Origin: CAYLLN01 sp964384375
Lineage (GTDB): Bacteria; Planctomycetota; Planctomycetia; Pirellulales; Pirellulaceae
Length of the DNA: 64,000 bases
Assembly: GCA_964384375.1 (NCBI GenBank)
Contig: CAYLLN010000028.1
Span: 11,084-75,083 of the forward strand
Direction of reading: 5' to 3'
The translations under genes were made by a program, and so were the position numbers. The notes under the pieces were generated by a model. The model searched no databases. It was not told the origin of the DNA and saw nothing but the letters and a program-made list of their open reading frames with translations. The stretch's first letter is position 1. Each line of letters starts with the position of its first letter. Below are positions 23,310 to 33,048 of this stretch, piece by piece.

Positions 23310-26300
23310 TCACTTGGGTCGAGGCGATCCCTCCGCGATCCGCTGTGCTCGCAGGAAGGCCTCGAGATCGGCCAGTTGCGGCGGCGTGAGCGGCGCCTCC
23401 AATCCCTGCGGCATGGCCGAGACCCGGCCAAGCTGAATCTCCTCGATGTCGTCGCGCCGCAGCGGAATTTCGATCGGCTTATTGTCTTGCACCGCGCTGA
23501 GGATCAATTCCACGGGACTCTCGCGACCCACCAGCCCGGTCAGCACGCGTCCATCGACCAGCCGCACCTGGATCGGCTCGTAGCCGCGGGCGAACGTAGC
23601 GCTCGGAAAGACGATCGCTTCCAAGAGATCGCGGCGGGTGCGAATCGCGCCGATGCCGGACAGATCGGGACCGACGGCGCCCCCCCGCCCGGCGACGCGA
23701 TGGCATAAATGGCATTGGGCCCGGCCGAAAAACAGCTCCCGGCCGCGATCGGCGTCCCCGGGATGCGAGTCGAGCGACGCTTCAAGCTGCGTGAGGCGCT
23801 GGGCTTGCGCCGCTTGAGCCTGGCGGAGGCGCTGGGCCAGCGGCCGGGCAGCTTCATGCACCGGCGGAGGAAAATTGCGGAGCGTTTGTTCGAGCAAGTC
23901 CGGCGAAAGGCCCGCTTCACGCGACGACAGCGACTTCACCAGCGCCAGGCCGACCTCCAGGTCGTCGCTGTGGGCCAGCGCCGCCAAAAATCGGGGAAGT
24001 TCGACGGGGTCCGCCTCGCTCGCCAGAGGCACGAGCCGGGCGAGACGGCGCGATTCGAGCCGAGCCTGGGCCAGCGCGTCGAGGGCGACCAGCCGGTCGG
24101 AAAAGGGCGTCTCGCGAGCGAGTTGGGCAATCGCCAACTCAAACTCGGCGTCGTCGAGCGGCTGCTTGAGTACGGCGAGCGAGCGCAGCGCCGCGAGGCG
24201 CTCGGCAGTTGGGGCTGCTGCATCGCCTGCCAAGCGACGGAGCGCGCGGGCCTGATCCTGCCACCCCAGTCGCTCGATGGCCGTTATCGCGGCCATGCGG
24301 ACTCGCGTCTGCGGCGCGACAAGCGCCTTGCCGGCAGCCTCGCGCCAGGTATCGGGCGCGTCGCGGCGGCCGCCGTGGACGAGGGCGGCGAGCAAGGCTT
24401 CCTGAGCGGCGGGAGAGTGCTTGGCCAATCGCGCGAGGTGAGCGGAAAACAGCGCATCGAGTGCCGGGAGGCCGTGCAGCGTCCGCGCCGATTGCACGAT
24501 GGTTTGTTGCTGGGCCGGCGACAAGTCGGCTGCTTGCAGCCAGTGGTCGAAGAGCTTCACCGCCTCGTCCCCCCAGCCACGACGGCTCGTCAGGATGCGG
24601 GCAGCTTCGGTTTGCAAGGCGGAGTCGGGATCGGCCAGTAAAGCGGTTACGTCAGCAGACGCCAAGGCTCCATCCGCCATCTGATCGAGCGCCATGAGCG
24701 CCGCACGGCGAACGGCCGGGCTGGCGGCCGAGAGCCCCCGCCGCGTCTGCTCGCGATCCCCGATGCGGATGAGCGCGAGCACCTGGGCATGTTCCAGAAA
24801 ACGGGTTCCGGGGCCAGGCGCAACAGCGGCGGCGATTTCCACGGCGGCGAGCAAATCCGCCACCGCCTCAGGGTCGCCGATCCGCCCCAGCGCCAGGGCC
24901 GCTTCGCGACGCACCAAGAGAACAGGGTCGCTGGCCGCCATCTGCCGCAGCCGTGCTGCGGCCGACGCGTCGCGATAGAGCGCCGCCGAACTGGCCGCCG
25001 CTTGTCGCACTTGGTCCGACTCGTCGTCCAAAGCGAGCCGCACTGCCGCGCGTGCCGCCGCGCCGTCGATTCGGCAGAGGGCCCACACCGCACCGAGACG
25101 ACGCTCCTCTGAAGCCGGATTCGAGGCCAATGCTGCTGCGAGTGCCGGGACCGTCGATTCGCCCTTCTTGGCCAGCCAGTACGTGGCACGCTCGCGCACG
25201 AAGGGGCGCGGATCGTCGAGCCGTTCGACGAGCAACTCGGCCTTTACGCCGGCCCAGTCGAGCCGGTTGCCATGCGGATCGGCCGCCGCCACCGCGCCGG
25301 TTTTGGTCAAGCGGTAAATCGCCCCGAAGACCTGCGGCTTGGCGGTTCCCGAGGCCGGACAGCAGGCGCGGAACCAGCCCCCCGTGTCGATCGCCAGTAA
25401 GCTGCCGCCTGCATCTTCCAGCACGTCGGTGAAATGGACGTCGCCGTGTTGGCCCGTGATGAAATCGGTGGTGGCGGCCGCATAAGTCGCCCCGGTCGGC
25501 GTGAGCACGTGACGTAGCACCTTGCCGGTGTTGAAGTGCGTGGTGAACAAGTTCCGCCGATACGCGTCTCCCCACGCCGCGCTCGCGCGAATCGTCAAGC
25601 CGCTCGGCGCGGTCGCGCTGAGGGGAACCAGTGCCGGCAGAAAATCTCCGGTGCGCAGGCGGTCGTCGTAGTCCCGATCGCGGACGGAGTATTCGCCCCC
25701 TTCGACGGCGTGAATCACCGCATCGCGCAGCCCGTCTCCCGCGGCCGGCTTGGCCCAGAACGTTCCCTGCACGAACGCATCGCCTGTCGGCAGGAAGGCG
25801 ACCTCGACCGGATTGCCCACCGCGCCGCCGACGAACTCGACCTCGCTGCCGTCGGGGCGGCAGCGCATCAGCCACGGCCCCACCCCCTCGCGGAGCACGG
25901 GTCCGCCGGGGACGCGAACCTTGTGCGGGAACCGTCCTGGGAGAAAGTAAATTCGGCCGTCGGGGCCGAGACATGCCCCATGAACGTCGTCCGAACAGCT
26001 TTGGTTGAACGCGAATCCCGTGACCAGCTCCGTCCGCCGATCGGCCGTGCCGTCCCCGTAGGTGTCTTGGATCTTCCACAAGCTCGGCGGCGAAGTGACA
26101 AACAGGGCGTTGTCGTACCACACCAGCCCCGTGCCGAACACAATCTTGTCGGCAAACAGCGTGCTCCGATCGAAGTGGCCGTCTCCGTCGGTGTCTTCCA
26201 GGCGGCGGATCACGTCGGGAGGCTTCGCGCCGCGGTCCTTCCCGTTCACGCCCCCCGAATCCAGCACGTAGAGCCGTCCCTCGTGATCGAAGGCGCCAAA

Positions 26301-26498
26301 CAGCGGCCGTTCGACCAGTGGCGGAGCGGCGGCCAGCGTGACCTCGAATCCTTCCGGCACGCGTAAGGGCAAGGCAGAGACGCTGGATGGAGGCGAGTCG
26401 GGCGTTTCCTGCGCCCGAATGCCCCGCGGCATTGCCGACATCGCCAGAGCGCAAACCAGATAGACAAGCGGGCACGACTGTAGACGACGGACGGGCAT
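23310..26498 (-). CDS. PVC-type membrane-bound dehydrogenase/HEAT/cytochrome c protein
   Basis: The 1062-residue secreted protein (signal peptide about residues 8-29) contains an N-terminal propeller of the PVC dehydrogenase type (PLRVPEGFEVTLAAAPPLVE; FGAFDHEGRLYVLDSGG; DGRIYFLPGRFPHKV). HEAT-like repeats follow (about 430-900; for example VRREAALALGRIGDPEAVADL). The C-terminal cytochrome c module has CHLCH and a haem-ligand-containing tail (PDLSGIGAIRTRRDLLEAIV; FARGYEPIQVRLVDGRVLTG). Such three-part proteins are frequent in planctomycetes, with substrate unknown, likely a sugar or alcohol oxidised at the periplasmic face. It is 90 bp upstream of glcD but separately arranged. Confidence 0.9.
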   Translation of the reverse strand: MPVRRLQSCPLVYLVCALAMSAMPRGIRAQETPDSPPSSVSALPLRVPEGFEVTLAAAPPLVERPLFGAFDHEGRLYVLDSGGVNGKDRGAKPPDVIRRLEDTDGDGHFDRSTLFADKIVFGTGLVWYDNALFVTSPPSLWKIQDTYGDGTADRRTELVTGFAFNQSCSDDVHGACLGPDGRIYFLPGRFPHKVRVPGGPVLREGVGPWLMRCRPDGSEVEFVGGAVGNPVEVAFLPTGDAFVQGTFWAKPAAGDGLRDAVIHAVEGGEYSVRDRDYDDRLRTGDFLPALVPLSATAPSGLTIRASAAWGDAYRRNLFTTHFNTGKVLRHVLTPTGATYAAATTDFITGQHGDVHFTDVLEDAGGSLLAIDTGGWFRACCPASGTAKPQVFGAIYRLTKTGAVAAADPHGNRLDWAGVKAELLVERLDDPRPFVRERATYWLAKKGESTVPALAAALASNPASEERRLGAVWALCRIDGAAARAAVRLALDDESDQVRQAAASSAALYRDASAAARLRQMAASDPVLLVRREAALALGRIGDPEAVADLLAAVEIAAAVAPGPGTRFLEHAQVLALIRIGDREQTRRGLSAASPAVRRAALMALDQMADGALASADVTALLADPDSALQTEAARILTSRRGWGDEAVKLFDHWLQAADLSPAQQQTIVQSARTLHGLPALDALFSAHLARLAKHSPAAQEALLAALVHGGRRDAPDTWREAAGKALVAPQTRVRMAAITAIERLGWQDQARALRRLAGDAAAPTAERLAALRSLAVLKQPLDDAEFELAIAQLARETPFSDRLVALDALAQARLESRRLARLVPLASEADPVELPRFLAALAHSDDLEVGLALVKSLSSREAGLSPDLLEQTLRNFPPPVHEAARPLAQRLRQAQAAQAQRLTQLEASLDSHPGDADRGRELFFGRAQCHLCHRVAGRGGAVGPDLSGIGAIRTRRDLLEAIVFPSATFARGYEPIQVRLVDGRVLTGLVGRESPVELILSAVQDNKPIEIPLRRDDIEEIQLGRVSAMPQGLEAPLTPPQLADLEAFLRAQRIAEGSPRPK

Positions 26499-26546
26499 GA
26501 GGCCTCCACGCGAACGGATCGCAAGCTCCGTCTCGTGCGACCACGC

Positions 26547-28145
26547 TCACTCCCACTCGATCGTCGCCGGCGGCTTGCTGCTGATATCGTAGCAGACCCG
26601 GTTGACCCCCTTCACCTCGTTGATGATCCGCGTGCTGATCCGGGCCAGCACCTCGTAGGGCAGGTGGGTCCAGTCGGCGGTCATGAAGTCGTCGGTGTTC
26701 ACGCAGCGGAGAGCGACGACGTTTTCATAAGTCCGGGCGTCCCCCATCACGCCGACGCTTTGCACCGGCAGGAGGACCGCGAACGCCTGCGACGTTTGCC
26801 GGTAGAGCCCCGCCGCCTTGATCTCCTCGATCATCACCGCGTCCGCTTCGCGAAGCACGTCCAGCCGCGGCTTGGTCACTTCGCCCAGGCACCGGACCGC
26901 GAGCCCCGGACCGGGGAACGGATGACGCCAGACGAGATCCTCCGGCAGGCCGAGCTCCAGCCCCAGCCGGCGGACTTCGTCCTTGAACAGGTCCCGTAGC
27001 GGCTCGACCAGTTCAAAGCCGAGTTCGGCCGGCAGCCCGCCGACGTTGTGGTGCAGCTTGATCGTGGCAGCCGGGCCATCGGCCGCGCCCCCGCTTTCGA
27101 TCACGTCGGGATAGAGGGTCCCCTGGGCGAGATACTTCACGTCCTTGATCTTGCGGGCCTCTTCTTTGAAGCACTCGATGAAGGCGTGGCCGATCCGGCG
27201 GCGCTTCTCCTGCGGCTCGGTGATGCCGGCCAGGTCGCGGAGGAACCGCGACTCCCCCTTCACCACGTGCAGGTCGGTCTTGAAATGCCCGGTGAACTCG
27301 GCCAGGACGGCCGCCTGCTCGTCTTTTCGCAAAAGGCCGTTATCGACCAGGATGCACGAAAGCTGTGGCCCGATCGCCCGATAGAGGAGTGCCGCGGTGA
27401 CGGCCGAATCGACGCCGCCGGAGAGGCCGCAGATGACGCGACCCTTGCCGATGCGGTCCTTCATCTGGGCGATCGTTTCGCGGGCGAAGTCGCCGAGCTT
27501 CCACGTCCCCGTGCAGCCGCAAACCGCGGTGAGGAAGTTGTGCAGCATGTGGCTCCCCAGCGGCGTGTGCGTCACCTCCGGGTGAAACTGCAGGCCGAAG
27601 ACGGGGAGCGACTTGTGCTTGACCGCAGCAATCGGGCAGGTCGAGGTCTTGGCGAGCGATTCGAAATCGTCGGAGACCCGAGTCACCTGGTCGCCGTGGC
27701 TCATCCAGACGTCGAAATGCTCCGGCACACCGGCGAGCAGCCCCTCGGCCCGCGTCACGTGGCAGCGGGCTCGGCCGTATTCGCGGGCCTGGGCCGATTC
27801 GACCTTCCCGCCGAGGGCCTCGCAGGCGATTTGCATCCCATAGCAAATGCCGAGGATCGGAATGCCAAGGCCGAAGATGGCCGGATCGCAGTGTGGTGCG
27901 CCCGCTTCATAGACGCTCGACGGTCCGCCGCTCAGAATGAGGCCGCGCGGAGCGTGTCGGCGAATCTGTTCGGGGCTGATGTCGTGCCGGACGATCTCGC
28001 AATAGACGTTGTTCTCGCGGACGCGGCGGGCAATGAGCTGGGCGAACTGCGAGCCAAAGTCGAGAACCAGAATCCGTTCGCTGGCGATCGACGGGGCGGC
28101 AGGGGGCGGGGCGGAACAAGCGGCGGGAGCAGTAGCGGCAGACAT
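26547..28145 (-). CDS. guaA: GMP synthase (glutamine-hydrolysing)
   Basis: The 532-residue protein has the class I glutamine amidotransferase domain (ILVLDFGSQFAQLIARRVRE, GICYGMQ with the catalytic Cys, FHPEVTHT), the PP-loop ATPase (CGLSGGVDSAVTAALLYRAI) and the C-terminal dimer domain ending SSKPPATIEWE. It makes GMP from XMP. The N-terminus carries about 20 additional Ala/Pro residues compared with typical GuaA. It has its own upstream gap. Confidence 0.97.
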   Translation of the reverse strand: MSAATAPAACSAPPPAAPSIASERILVLDFGSQFAQLIARRVRENNVYCEIVRHDISPEQIRRHAPRGLILSGGPSSVYEAGAPHCDPAIFGLGIPILGICYGMQIACEALGGKVESAQAREYGRARCHVTRAEGLLAGVPEHFDVWMSHGDQVTRVSDDFESLAKTSTCPIAAVKHKSLPVFGLQFHPEVTHTPLGSHMLHNFLTAVCGCTGTWKLGDFARETIAQMKDRIGKGRVICGLSGGVDSAVTAALLYRAIGPQLSCILVDNGLLRKDEQAAVLAEFTGHFKTDLHVVKGESRFLRDLAGITEPQEKRRRIGHAFIECFKEEARKIKDVKYLAQGTLYPDVIESGGAADGPAATIKLHHNVGGLPAELGFELVEPLRDLFKDEVRRLGLELGLPEDLVWRHPFPGPGLAVRCLGEVTKPRLDVLREADAVMIEEIKAAGLYRQTSQAFAVLLPVQSVGVMGDARTYENVVALRCVNTDDFMTADWTHLPYEVLARISTRIINEVKGVNRVCYDISSKPPATIEWE

Positions 28146-28247
28146 GATCGGCGATCCATCAAAAGGAAACGCCGTGGCCTAGGCCGCCACGGCGAATCCC
28201 GAATTGTATCGCGAGGAGGGGGGCTTGAGCATGGGTGGAGGCCAAAG

Positions 28248-28266
28248 CCCTGACCATTGGTCAGGG
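28248..28266. repeat. Short palindrome between guaA and the oxidoreductase gene
   Basis: CCCTGACC and GGTCAGGG flank ATT. Its position upstream of guaA could allow a regulatory or terminator role, but no T-run follows. Confidence 0.4.
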
Positions 28267-28332
28267 TGCGACAAGGGTTGGCGAGCTCTTGCCGATACCC
28301 CGACCACAGCCACAGCTTTAGCCTTGCTGGCA

Positions 28333-28355
28333 CGACCACTGCTCGCGGCTATGTG
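28333..28355. repeat. Stop-adjacent repeat (ACATAGCCGCGA family)
   Basis: CGACCACTGCTCGCGG then CTATGTG matches 11423-11445 at 21 of 23 positions. On the minus strand it supplies the TAG that ends the Gfo/Idh gene (ACA TAG CCGCGA). Confidence 0.6.
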
Positions 28356-29596
28356 GAGGCATCATCGTCGGGAATTTCGACCCACCGCTGCTCGCGGTGG
28401 CTGGCGAGGATTGCTTCGCAGAGGAGGATCTCGCGGTGGCCGTCGGAGAAAGTTGGGAACTTTTTGTTGGTGGTGGCGAAGTCGCTTGTGGCGATTGAAC
28501 TGTAGAAAGTGCGAAAGAGCTGCTTGAACGTGTCGGGGAAGCCTTCGTTGTGGCCGCCGGGATAGCTCGCGATTTCACGGGCGGAAGGCGCGAGCAACGC
28601 GGGGTCGCGGATGAGCTGCTCGTTTGGGCCGTCGCGATGGCCGACCCAAAGCTCATTGGGTGATTCGCTATTCCAAGCGAGTGCGCCACTCGTGCAACCA
28701 ATCTCGAAGCGCACGCAGTTTTTCCGGCCAGCGGTGGTTTGCGAAACCCACAGGACGCCCCGTGCGCTACTGGCGAAGCGAAGCAAGACCGCGCCGCCGT
28801 CGTCAGTGGTGATGGGGACGGGTTGGTTTTCTGGGTAGCTGTGGTCGGCGGAGCCGCCCACGGCAATCGATGCAGCATTGCTGGGGTTCGCTGCGCGACC
28901 CCCAGCCACCCCAACCTCTTTCCCGCTGAACGTCTCGATGCTTCCTTGGGGCGGGCGGAAGCGGGTAGTGTGAATCGTGTGCAGGTCGGCAAAAACGGCG
29001 ACGATCGTTTGCCCCGTGATGAACTGCACCAGGTCGAGCCAGTGCGTGCCGATATCGGCCAAGGCTCGCAACTCGCCCCCTTCGTCGGCCTGCACCCGCC
29101 AATTGAAGTCGGTGGCCTTCAGCAACCAGTCCTGCACGTATGATCCTTGTAACGTGAGTACGCCGCCGTAGTCGCCGCGCGATACGCGCGCCGCCGCTTC
29201 GTGGCAGAGGGGATAGAAGCGAATGTTGTACGCCACGCCTGCCGCCCGGCCGCTGTCGGCAGCAATCTTCACCAGCTCGGCCGACTCGCGGCTGTTGGTC
29301 GCGAGCGGCTTTTCGCACATCACGTGTTTGCCGGCCCGGAGGCATGACGAGGCTTGCTCGAAGTGAAAGCGGTTGGGTGTCGTAATGTGGACGGCATCAA
29401 CCTCGCCGTCACGGACGACCTCATCGAGCGAAGCGTATGCTTTGGGAATGCCGTGGCGCTCGGCCGCCTGCCGCGATTTTTCGGCTGTGCTGCCGAGAAT
29501 GCCGACGACTTGCTGGCCGGCGCGGCGCAGAGCCTCGATGTGAACCGGACCGATGAACCCAGTGCCAAGAATGGCGACGCGAAACGTCCGGTTCAT
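28349..29596 (-). CDS. Gfo/Idh/MocA-family oxidoreductase
   Basis: The 415-residue protein has the NAD(P)-binding fold GTGFIGPVHIEAL (residues about 11-23) and the family motif KPLATN (about 97-102; EKPLATNSRESAEL). The C-terminal substrate domain includes GELRALADIGTHWLDLVQFI. Members oxidise or isomerise sugars and inositols; the substrate here is unknown. A repeat-derived segment of roughly 20 residues (GVAGGRAANPSNAAS and flanks) sits in the C-terminal half. The stop codon lies within a palindromic repeat. Confidence 0.9.
   Translation of the reverse strand: MNRTFRVAILGTGFIGPVHIEALRRAGQQVVGILGSTAEKSRQAAERHGIPKAYASLDEVVRDGEVDAVHITTPNRFHFEQASSCLRAGKHVMCEKPLATNSRESAELVKIAADSGRAAGVAYNIRFYPLCHEAAARVSRGDYGGVLTLQGSYVQDWLLKATDFNWRVQADEGGELRALADIGTHWLDLVQFITGQTIVAVFADLHTIHTTRFRPPQGSIETFSGKEVGVAGGRAANPSNAASIAVGGSADHSYPENQPVPITTDDGGAVLLRFASSARGVLWVSQTTAGRKNCVRFEIGCTSGALAWNSESPNELWVGHRDGPNEQLIRDPALLAPSAREIASYPGGHNEGFPDTFKQLFRTFYSSIATSDFATTNKKFPTFSDGHREILLCEAILASHREQRWVEIPDDDAST
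28864..28914. repeat. In-frame repeat inside the Gfo/Idh gene
   Basis: ATTGCTGGGGTTCGCTGCG and CGACCCCCAGCCACCCC form imperfect complementary halves and are translated as GVAGGRAANPSNAASIA. Related GGGTGGCTGGGG words occur between glcE and glcF. Confidence 0.6.
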
Positions 29597-29724
29597 AGTT
29601 TCGGCCTTTCGAAAACAGGTCGATAGCGAGCGTTGACAGAAACGTCGCGGCCCGCGCGGACCAGAGTATAATGAAGGTTTCCCCTGCCCGGCGGCAGGAG
29701 GGGCTCAGGTCCGCGGCAGGTACG

Positions 29725-30585
29725 ATGGGCATCAAATTCCGTTGCCCCAACGGGCACAAACTGAACGTCAAGTCGTTTCTCGCCGGCAAGCGGGGCGTCT
29801 GTCCCGATTGCGGGACGACGTTTCGAATTCCCGAAGAGCCGGGCGGGAGCGACATCCTGGCGATGCCTTTGGCGTCGAAGGGAGGCAATGGCGCTCTGGC
29901 CGAGCCAACTTCCGCACCGGTCCCTTCTGCTGCTCCGATTGGCGTGGCGGTAGTGACCAGTCCAGTCGCTGCCAGCCCAGTGGTTACCACTTCCGTCGCG
30001 CCCGCCCCGGTTGCTGTACCGACCGGAGCTCCGGTCGCCACGGGCATCCCCTTGCCGGCAAACCCTGCAACGATGCCAACGAACGTCGCCGCACCAGGAG
30101 TGCTGCCAGCGGCGGCCTATCCTGCCGCAGTTCCAACCGGCCAGCCGATGCGACCGTCCATGCCTGCGGGCATGCCAGTCGCTGCGACGTCAGTTGCTGG
30201 CGATCCCATTGCCGAGGCACCGGCAGCGATCTGGTACGTCCGGCCGCCGAGCGGCGGGCAATATGGCCCGGCCCGCGGCGACATCATGCGGAAGTGGATC
30301 GCCGAAGGTCGAGTGAGTGGCGACTCGCTCGTTTGGCGTGAAGGGTGGACCGATTGGCGGAACGCAGGCCAGCTATTTCCCAGCCTCGCGGCAGCCGCCA
30401 GTCCCGTCAACGTTGTCACAGCACCAACGACGAGCGTTCCGCAGTCGGCTCGCAGTTCGTCGCGCTATGCCGCTCGGAAAAAAGGGGGGAGCGGTTTGGC
30501 AATTGCCGCGCTCGTCGGCCTCGTGCTCGTGTGCATCGTTCTGGTCGTGGTGCTGGTGGTCGTTTTGATGCAGCAGGGCACGTAG
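29725..30585 (+). CDS. Zinc-ribbon / GYF-2 domain membrane protein
   Basis: The ATG at 29725 gives 286 residues. The N-terminus has a short zinc ribbon (FRCPNGHKLNVKSFLAGKRG, VCPDCGTTFRIPEE). A long Pro/Ala/Val-rich linker (about 50-165) leads to a GYF-2/DUF4339 domain (IWYVRPPSGGQYGPARGDIM, then RKWIAEGRVSGDSLVWREGW). The C-terminus has one span (LAIAALVGLVLVCIVLVVVL). The GYF-2 domain probably binds a Pro-rich partner. The longer upstream frame is not used. Confidence 0.85.
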   Translation: MGIKFRCPNGHKLNVKSFLAGKRGVCPDCGTTFRIPEEPGGSDILAMPLASKGGNGALAEPTSAPVPSAAPIGVAVVTSPVAASPVVTTSVAPAPVAVPTGAPVATGIPLPANPATMPTNVAAPGVLPAAAYPAAVPTGQPMRPSMPAGMPVAATSVAGDPIAEAPAAIWYVRPPSGGQYGPARGDIMRKWIAEGRVSGDSLVWREGWTDWRNAGQLFPSLAAAASPVNVVTAPTTSVPQSARSSSRYAARKKGGSGLAIAALVGLVLVCIVLVVVLVVVLMQQGT

Positions 30586-30641
30586 AATACGGACCGGTTC
30601 ATCTCAGCTCACAAGCAAGCTCACCATTCAAGGAACTCCCC

Positions 30642-31196
30642 ATGCGTACCCATCTGCTTGGCCTCTCGATGTTGTCCCTTGCGACACTCGCGGCACTGGC
30701 CGAAGACAAGCCGGCCAGCACCACGTTCTCCGTCGGCGAAGGAAAGGTCTCGTTCACCGCGGCCGAAGGTTGGAAGAAGGTCGAACCCAAGAGCCGCATT
30801 GTCGAGGCTGAATTTGAGGTTCCGGCGGCGAAAGGGGACGAAACGCCAGGCCGTCTGACCGCGATGGGGGCCGGCGGCGACGTCGAAGCAAACATCTCTC
30901 GATGGGCAGGGCAATTCATCGCCCCCGCCGGCGCCGAGATCAAGCCGCAGATCGACAAGCTGACGGTCGCGGGCTCGGAGGTCCACATCGTCTCGCTCGC
31001 GGGGACGTACAAGGACTCTCCCGGCGGCCCATTCGCCGGTGGCAAGACGGTGAACCGCGAGAACTACCGGATGCTCGGCGCGATCGCGGTCACCAAGTCG
31101 GGTAACTACTTCCTCAAGCTGTATGGGCCCAAGGCAACCATCGGCGAGAATGAGAAGGCCTTCCGCACAATGGTCGAGAGCATGACCGTGAAGTAA
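30642..31196 (+). CDS. Secreted hypothetical protein
   Basis: The 184-residue protein has a signal peptide (HLLGLSMLSLATLAALA) and a beta-rich mature part (TFSVGEGKVSFTAAEGWKKV, TKSGNYFLKLYGPKATIGEN). It is 56 bp after the GYF-2 gene and upstream of the DUF1844 gene. No domain is recognised; the order suggests one transcript. Confidence 0.7.
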   Translation: MRTHLLGLSMLSLATLAALAEDKPASTTFSVGEGKVSFTAAEGWKKVEPKSRIVEAEFEVPAAKGDETPGRLTAMGAGGDVEANISRWAGQFIAPAGAEIKPQIDKLTVAGSEVHIVSLAGTYKDSPGGPFAGGKTVNRENYRMLGAIAVTKSGNYFLKLYGPKATIGENEKAFRTMVESMTVK

Positions 31197-31228
31197 CGCA
31201 TCCAGCGAAATAGCGCGGCGAGGAAATC

Positions 31229-31498
31229 ATGGCCGATTCGCAGCAGCTCCCGCCGCCGTCGTTCTCGTTCCTCGTGGCGACCAACGCGGCCCAGATCTCG
31301 ACGCTTCTCGGTCAGACCCCCAACCCGCTGACCGGCAAGACCGAGGTCCGACTCGACATGGCCAAGCACTTCATCGACACGCTGGCCATCTTGGAGGAAA
31401 AGACGAAAGGAAACCTGACGGCTGATGAGGCAGCGCTCCTCACTGCCGTGCTGCATCAGTCGCGGATGGCATACATTGCAGCCGCACAGAAGTCGTAG
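31229..31498 (+). CDS. DUF1844 family protein
   Basis: The 89-residue protein matches the DUF1844 pattern: FLVATNAAQISTLLGQTPNP, then RLDMAKHFIDTLAILEEKTK and LTADEAALLTAVLHQSRMAY. A GAGGAAATC ribosome-binding site precedes the ATG. The function is unknown. It is found in many planctomycetes and acidobacteria. Confidence 0.9.
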   Translation: MADSQQLPPPSFSFLVATNAAQISTLLGQTPNPLTGKTEVRLDMAKHFIDTLAILEEKTKGNLTADEAALLTAVLHQSRMAYIAAAQKS

Positions 31499-31503
31499 GG
31501 AAC

Positions 31504-33048
31504 GTGGACTCCTCGCCCTCCGAATCCCCTGCTCTGGCCACCGCCGTTCGCCGCGGCACGCGCACGGTGCTGGCCGCTCAGGTCGCCTCGCAAGTCGTTT
31601 CGCTGGGCGTTCTGGCGGTCATGCTTCGGCTGGTCGATAAGACTGAATTCGGTCTGCTGGGCATGGTGCTGCCGGCGGTGATGCTCCCGCGGATGGCGGC
31701 CACACTGGGCCTGTCGATGGCGGTGCTGAATCGCGAATTGTCGCATCCCCAGCTTTCGAACCTCTTCTGGCTCAACATCGTTTGGGGCCTCGTTGCCGCC
31801 GCACTCACCGCTGTGTGCGGGCCGTGGCTAGCCAGTGTATTCGAGCAACCAGTGCTTGCGCCACTCTGCCTGGCGCTTGCCGGCTGCACGCTGCTCGTTG
31901 CGATCGGCAATCAGCATCAGGCTCTTTTGGAGCGCAAGCTGAACCTCGGCCCGCTTGCGGCTGCCCGGCTGCTGGCGCTCGCGTGCGGCGGCTTCGCGGG
32001 GATCTACTCGGCTCGCCGAGGCGCGGGGATGTGGGCCCTCGTCGCGCAGCAATATGGAGAGCTGCTCGTTCTGGCGATTTGGAGCTGGCTGCTCGAGCCG
32101 TGGCGTCCCGGCTGGCCGGATCGGCAGAGTCGCGTTGGCGAGCTTGTCCGGTTCTCAGGCTACTACTCGGCCAGCCAGCTCGTGAACTACGCGGCCCAAA
32201 ACCTCGACAAGCTGATCCTCCCCGCGTTCGTCGGCTCGCGCGGAGCCGCCGCCATCGGCCTCTATTCGCAGGCGTTCAACTTGATGATGAAGCCGGTCTA
32301 TGTGCTGACGGCGCCGATGGCCGGGGTAATGGTCTCCGGGCTCTCGCAGTCGCAGCACGATCCGGCCGCACACACCGCCGCGGTCGCGCGATTCTTTCGC
32401 ATCGTGGGGATCGGCCTCTTTCCTTGTGCTGCCGGCCTGCTCGTCATCGGTCCGGAAGCGATGACGGTCCTTGGCGGCCGCAACTGGACGTCCGCGGGAA
32501 TGCTCCTGCAGGCGCTGGCCCCCGCGCTCTTTGTGCAGGGACTGGTCAACCTCGCGACGCACGTTTTCGCATCCGCCGGGCGTTCGGGTAAGCTGCTCGC
32601 CGCGACGCTGCTGCAACTCCTCTTGCTCGCACAAGGAAGCCTTGCTGGTTATTTCCTCGGCCGCACGTATCTGGCCTCGACGATGGGGGATGCGATCCTG
32701 GGCGGCGCCCTGGGCATGGCGATTGCCTATTCCGTGGTGCTCGTTGCCGTCTGGTTCGGGCCCTTCCTCACGTTCACGCTCCGAACCGTCGGCGTCCGTC
32801 CGACGACTGTGCTTATTCCACTCTGGCCGGCATTCCGCGCAGCCCTGCTGATGGGCCTCGTCGTCTGGTCACTGCGCTATCTGCCGCTGGTCTATTCGCT
32901 CGCGCCGCTCTGGCGGCTGACTCTGGCGATTACTTTCGGCATCTTGGTCTATGGCCTACTGGCCCGCCGCGAGCTCACTTGGGCCTGGCACGAGATCGTC
33001 GCCCTTCGCGGAGAGCCGGCGCAACTCCCCTCTGCAACGGGCGAGTGA
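31504..33048 (+). CDS. Wzx-like polysaccharide flippase/oligosaccharide exporter
   Basis: The 514-residue protein starts with GTG, five bases after the DUF1844 stop codon, and has about 12-14 membrane spans. The first half has VASQVVSLGVLAVMLRLVDK and FGLLGMVLPAVMLPRMAATL. A central stretch (ASQLVNYAAQNLDKLILPAF) is typical of the polysaccharide-biosynthesis (MurJ/Wzx) superfamily. It likely flips lipid-linked sugars across the cytoplasmic membrane. No glycosyltransferase is adjacent. Confidence 0.88.
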   Translation: MDSSPSESPALATAVRRGTRTVLAAQVASQVVSLGVLAVMLRLVDKTEFGLLGMVLPAVMLPRMAATLGLSMAVLNRELSHPQLSNLFWLNIVWGLVAAALTAVCGPWLASVFEQPVLAPLCLALAGCTLLVAIGNQHQALLERKLNLGPLAAARLLALACGGFAGIYSARRGAGMWALVAQQYGELLVLAIWSWLLEPWRPGWPDRQSRVGELVRFSGYYSASQLVNYAAQNLDKLILPAFVGSRGAAAIGLYSQAFNLMMKPVYVLTAPMAGVMVSGLSQSQHDPAAHTAAVARFFRIVGIGLFPCAAGLLVIGPEAMTVLGGRNWTSAGMLLQALAPALFVQGLVNLATHVFASAGRSGKLLAATLLQLLLLAQGSLAGYFLGRTYLASTMGDAILGGALGMAIAYSVVLVAVWFGPFLTFTLRTVGVRPTTVLIPLWPAFRAALLMGLVVWSLRYLPLVYSLAPLWRLTLAITFGILVYGLLARRELTWAWHEIVALRGEPAQLPSATGE

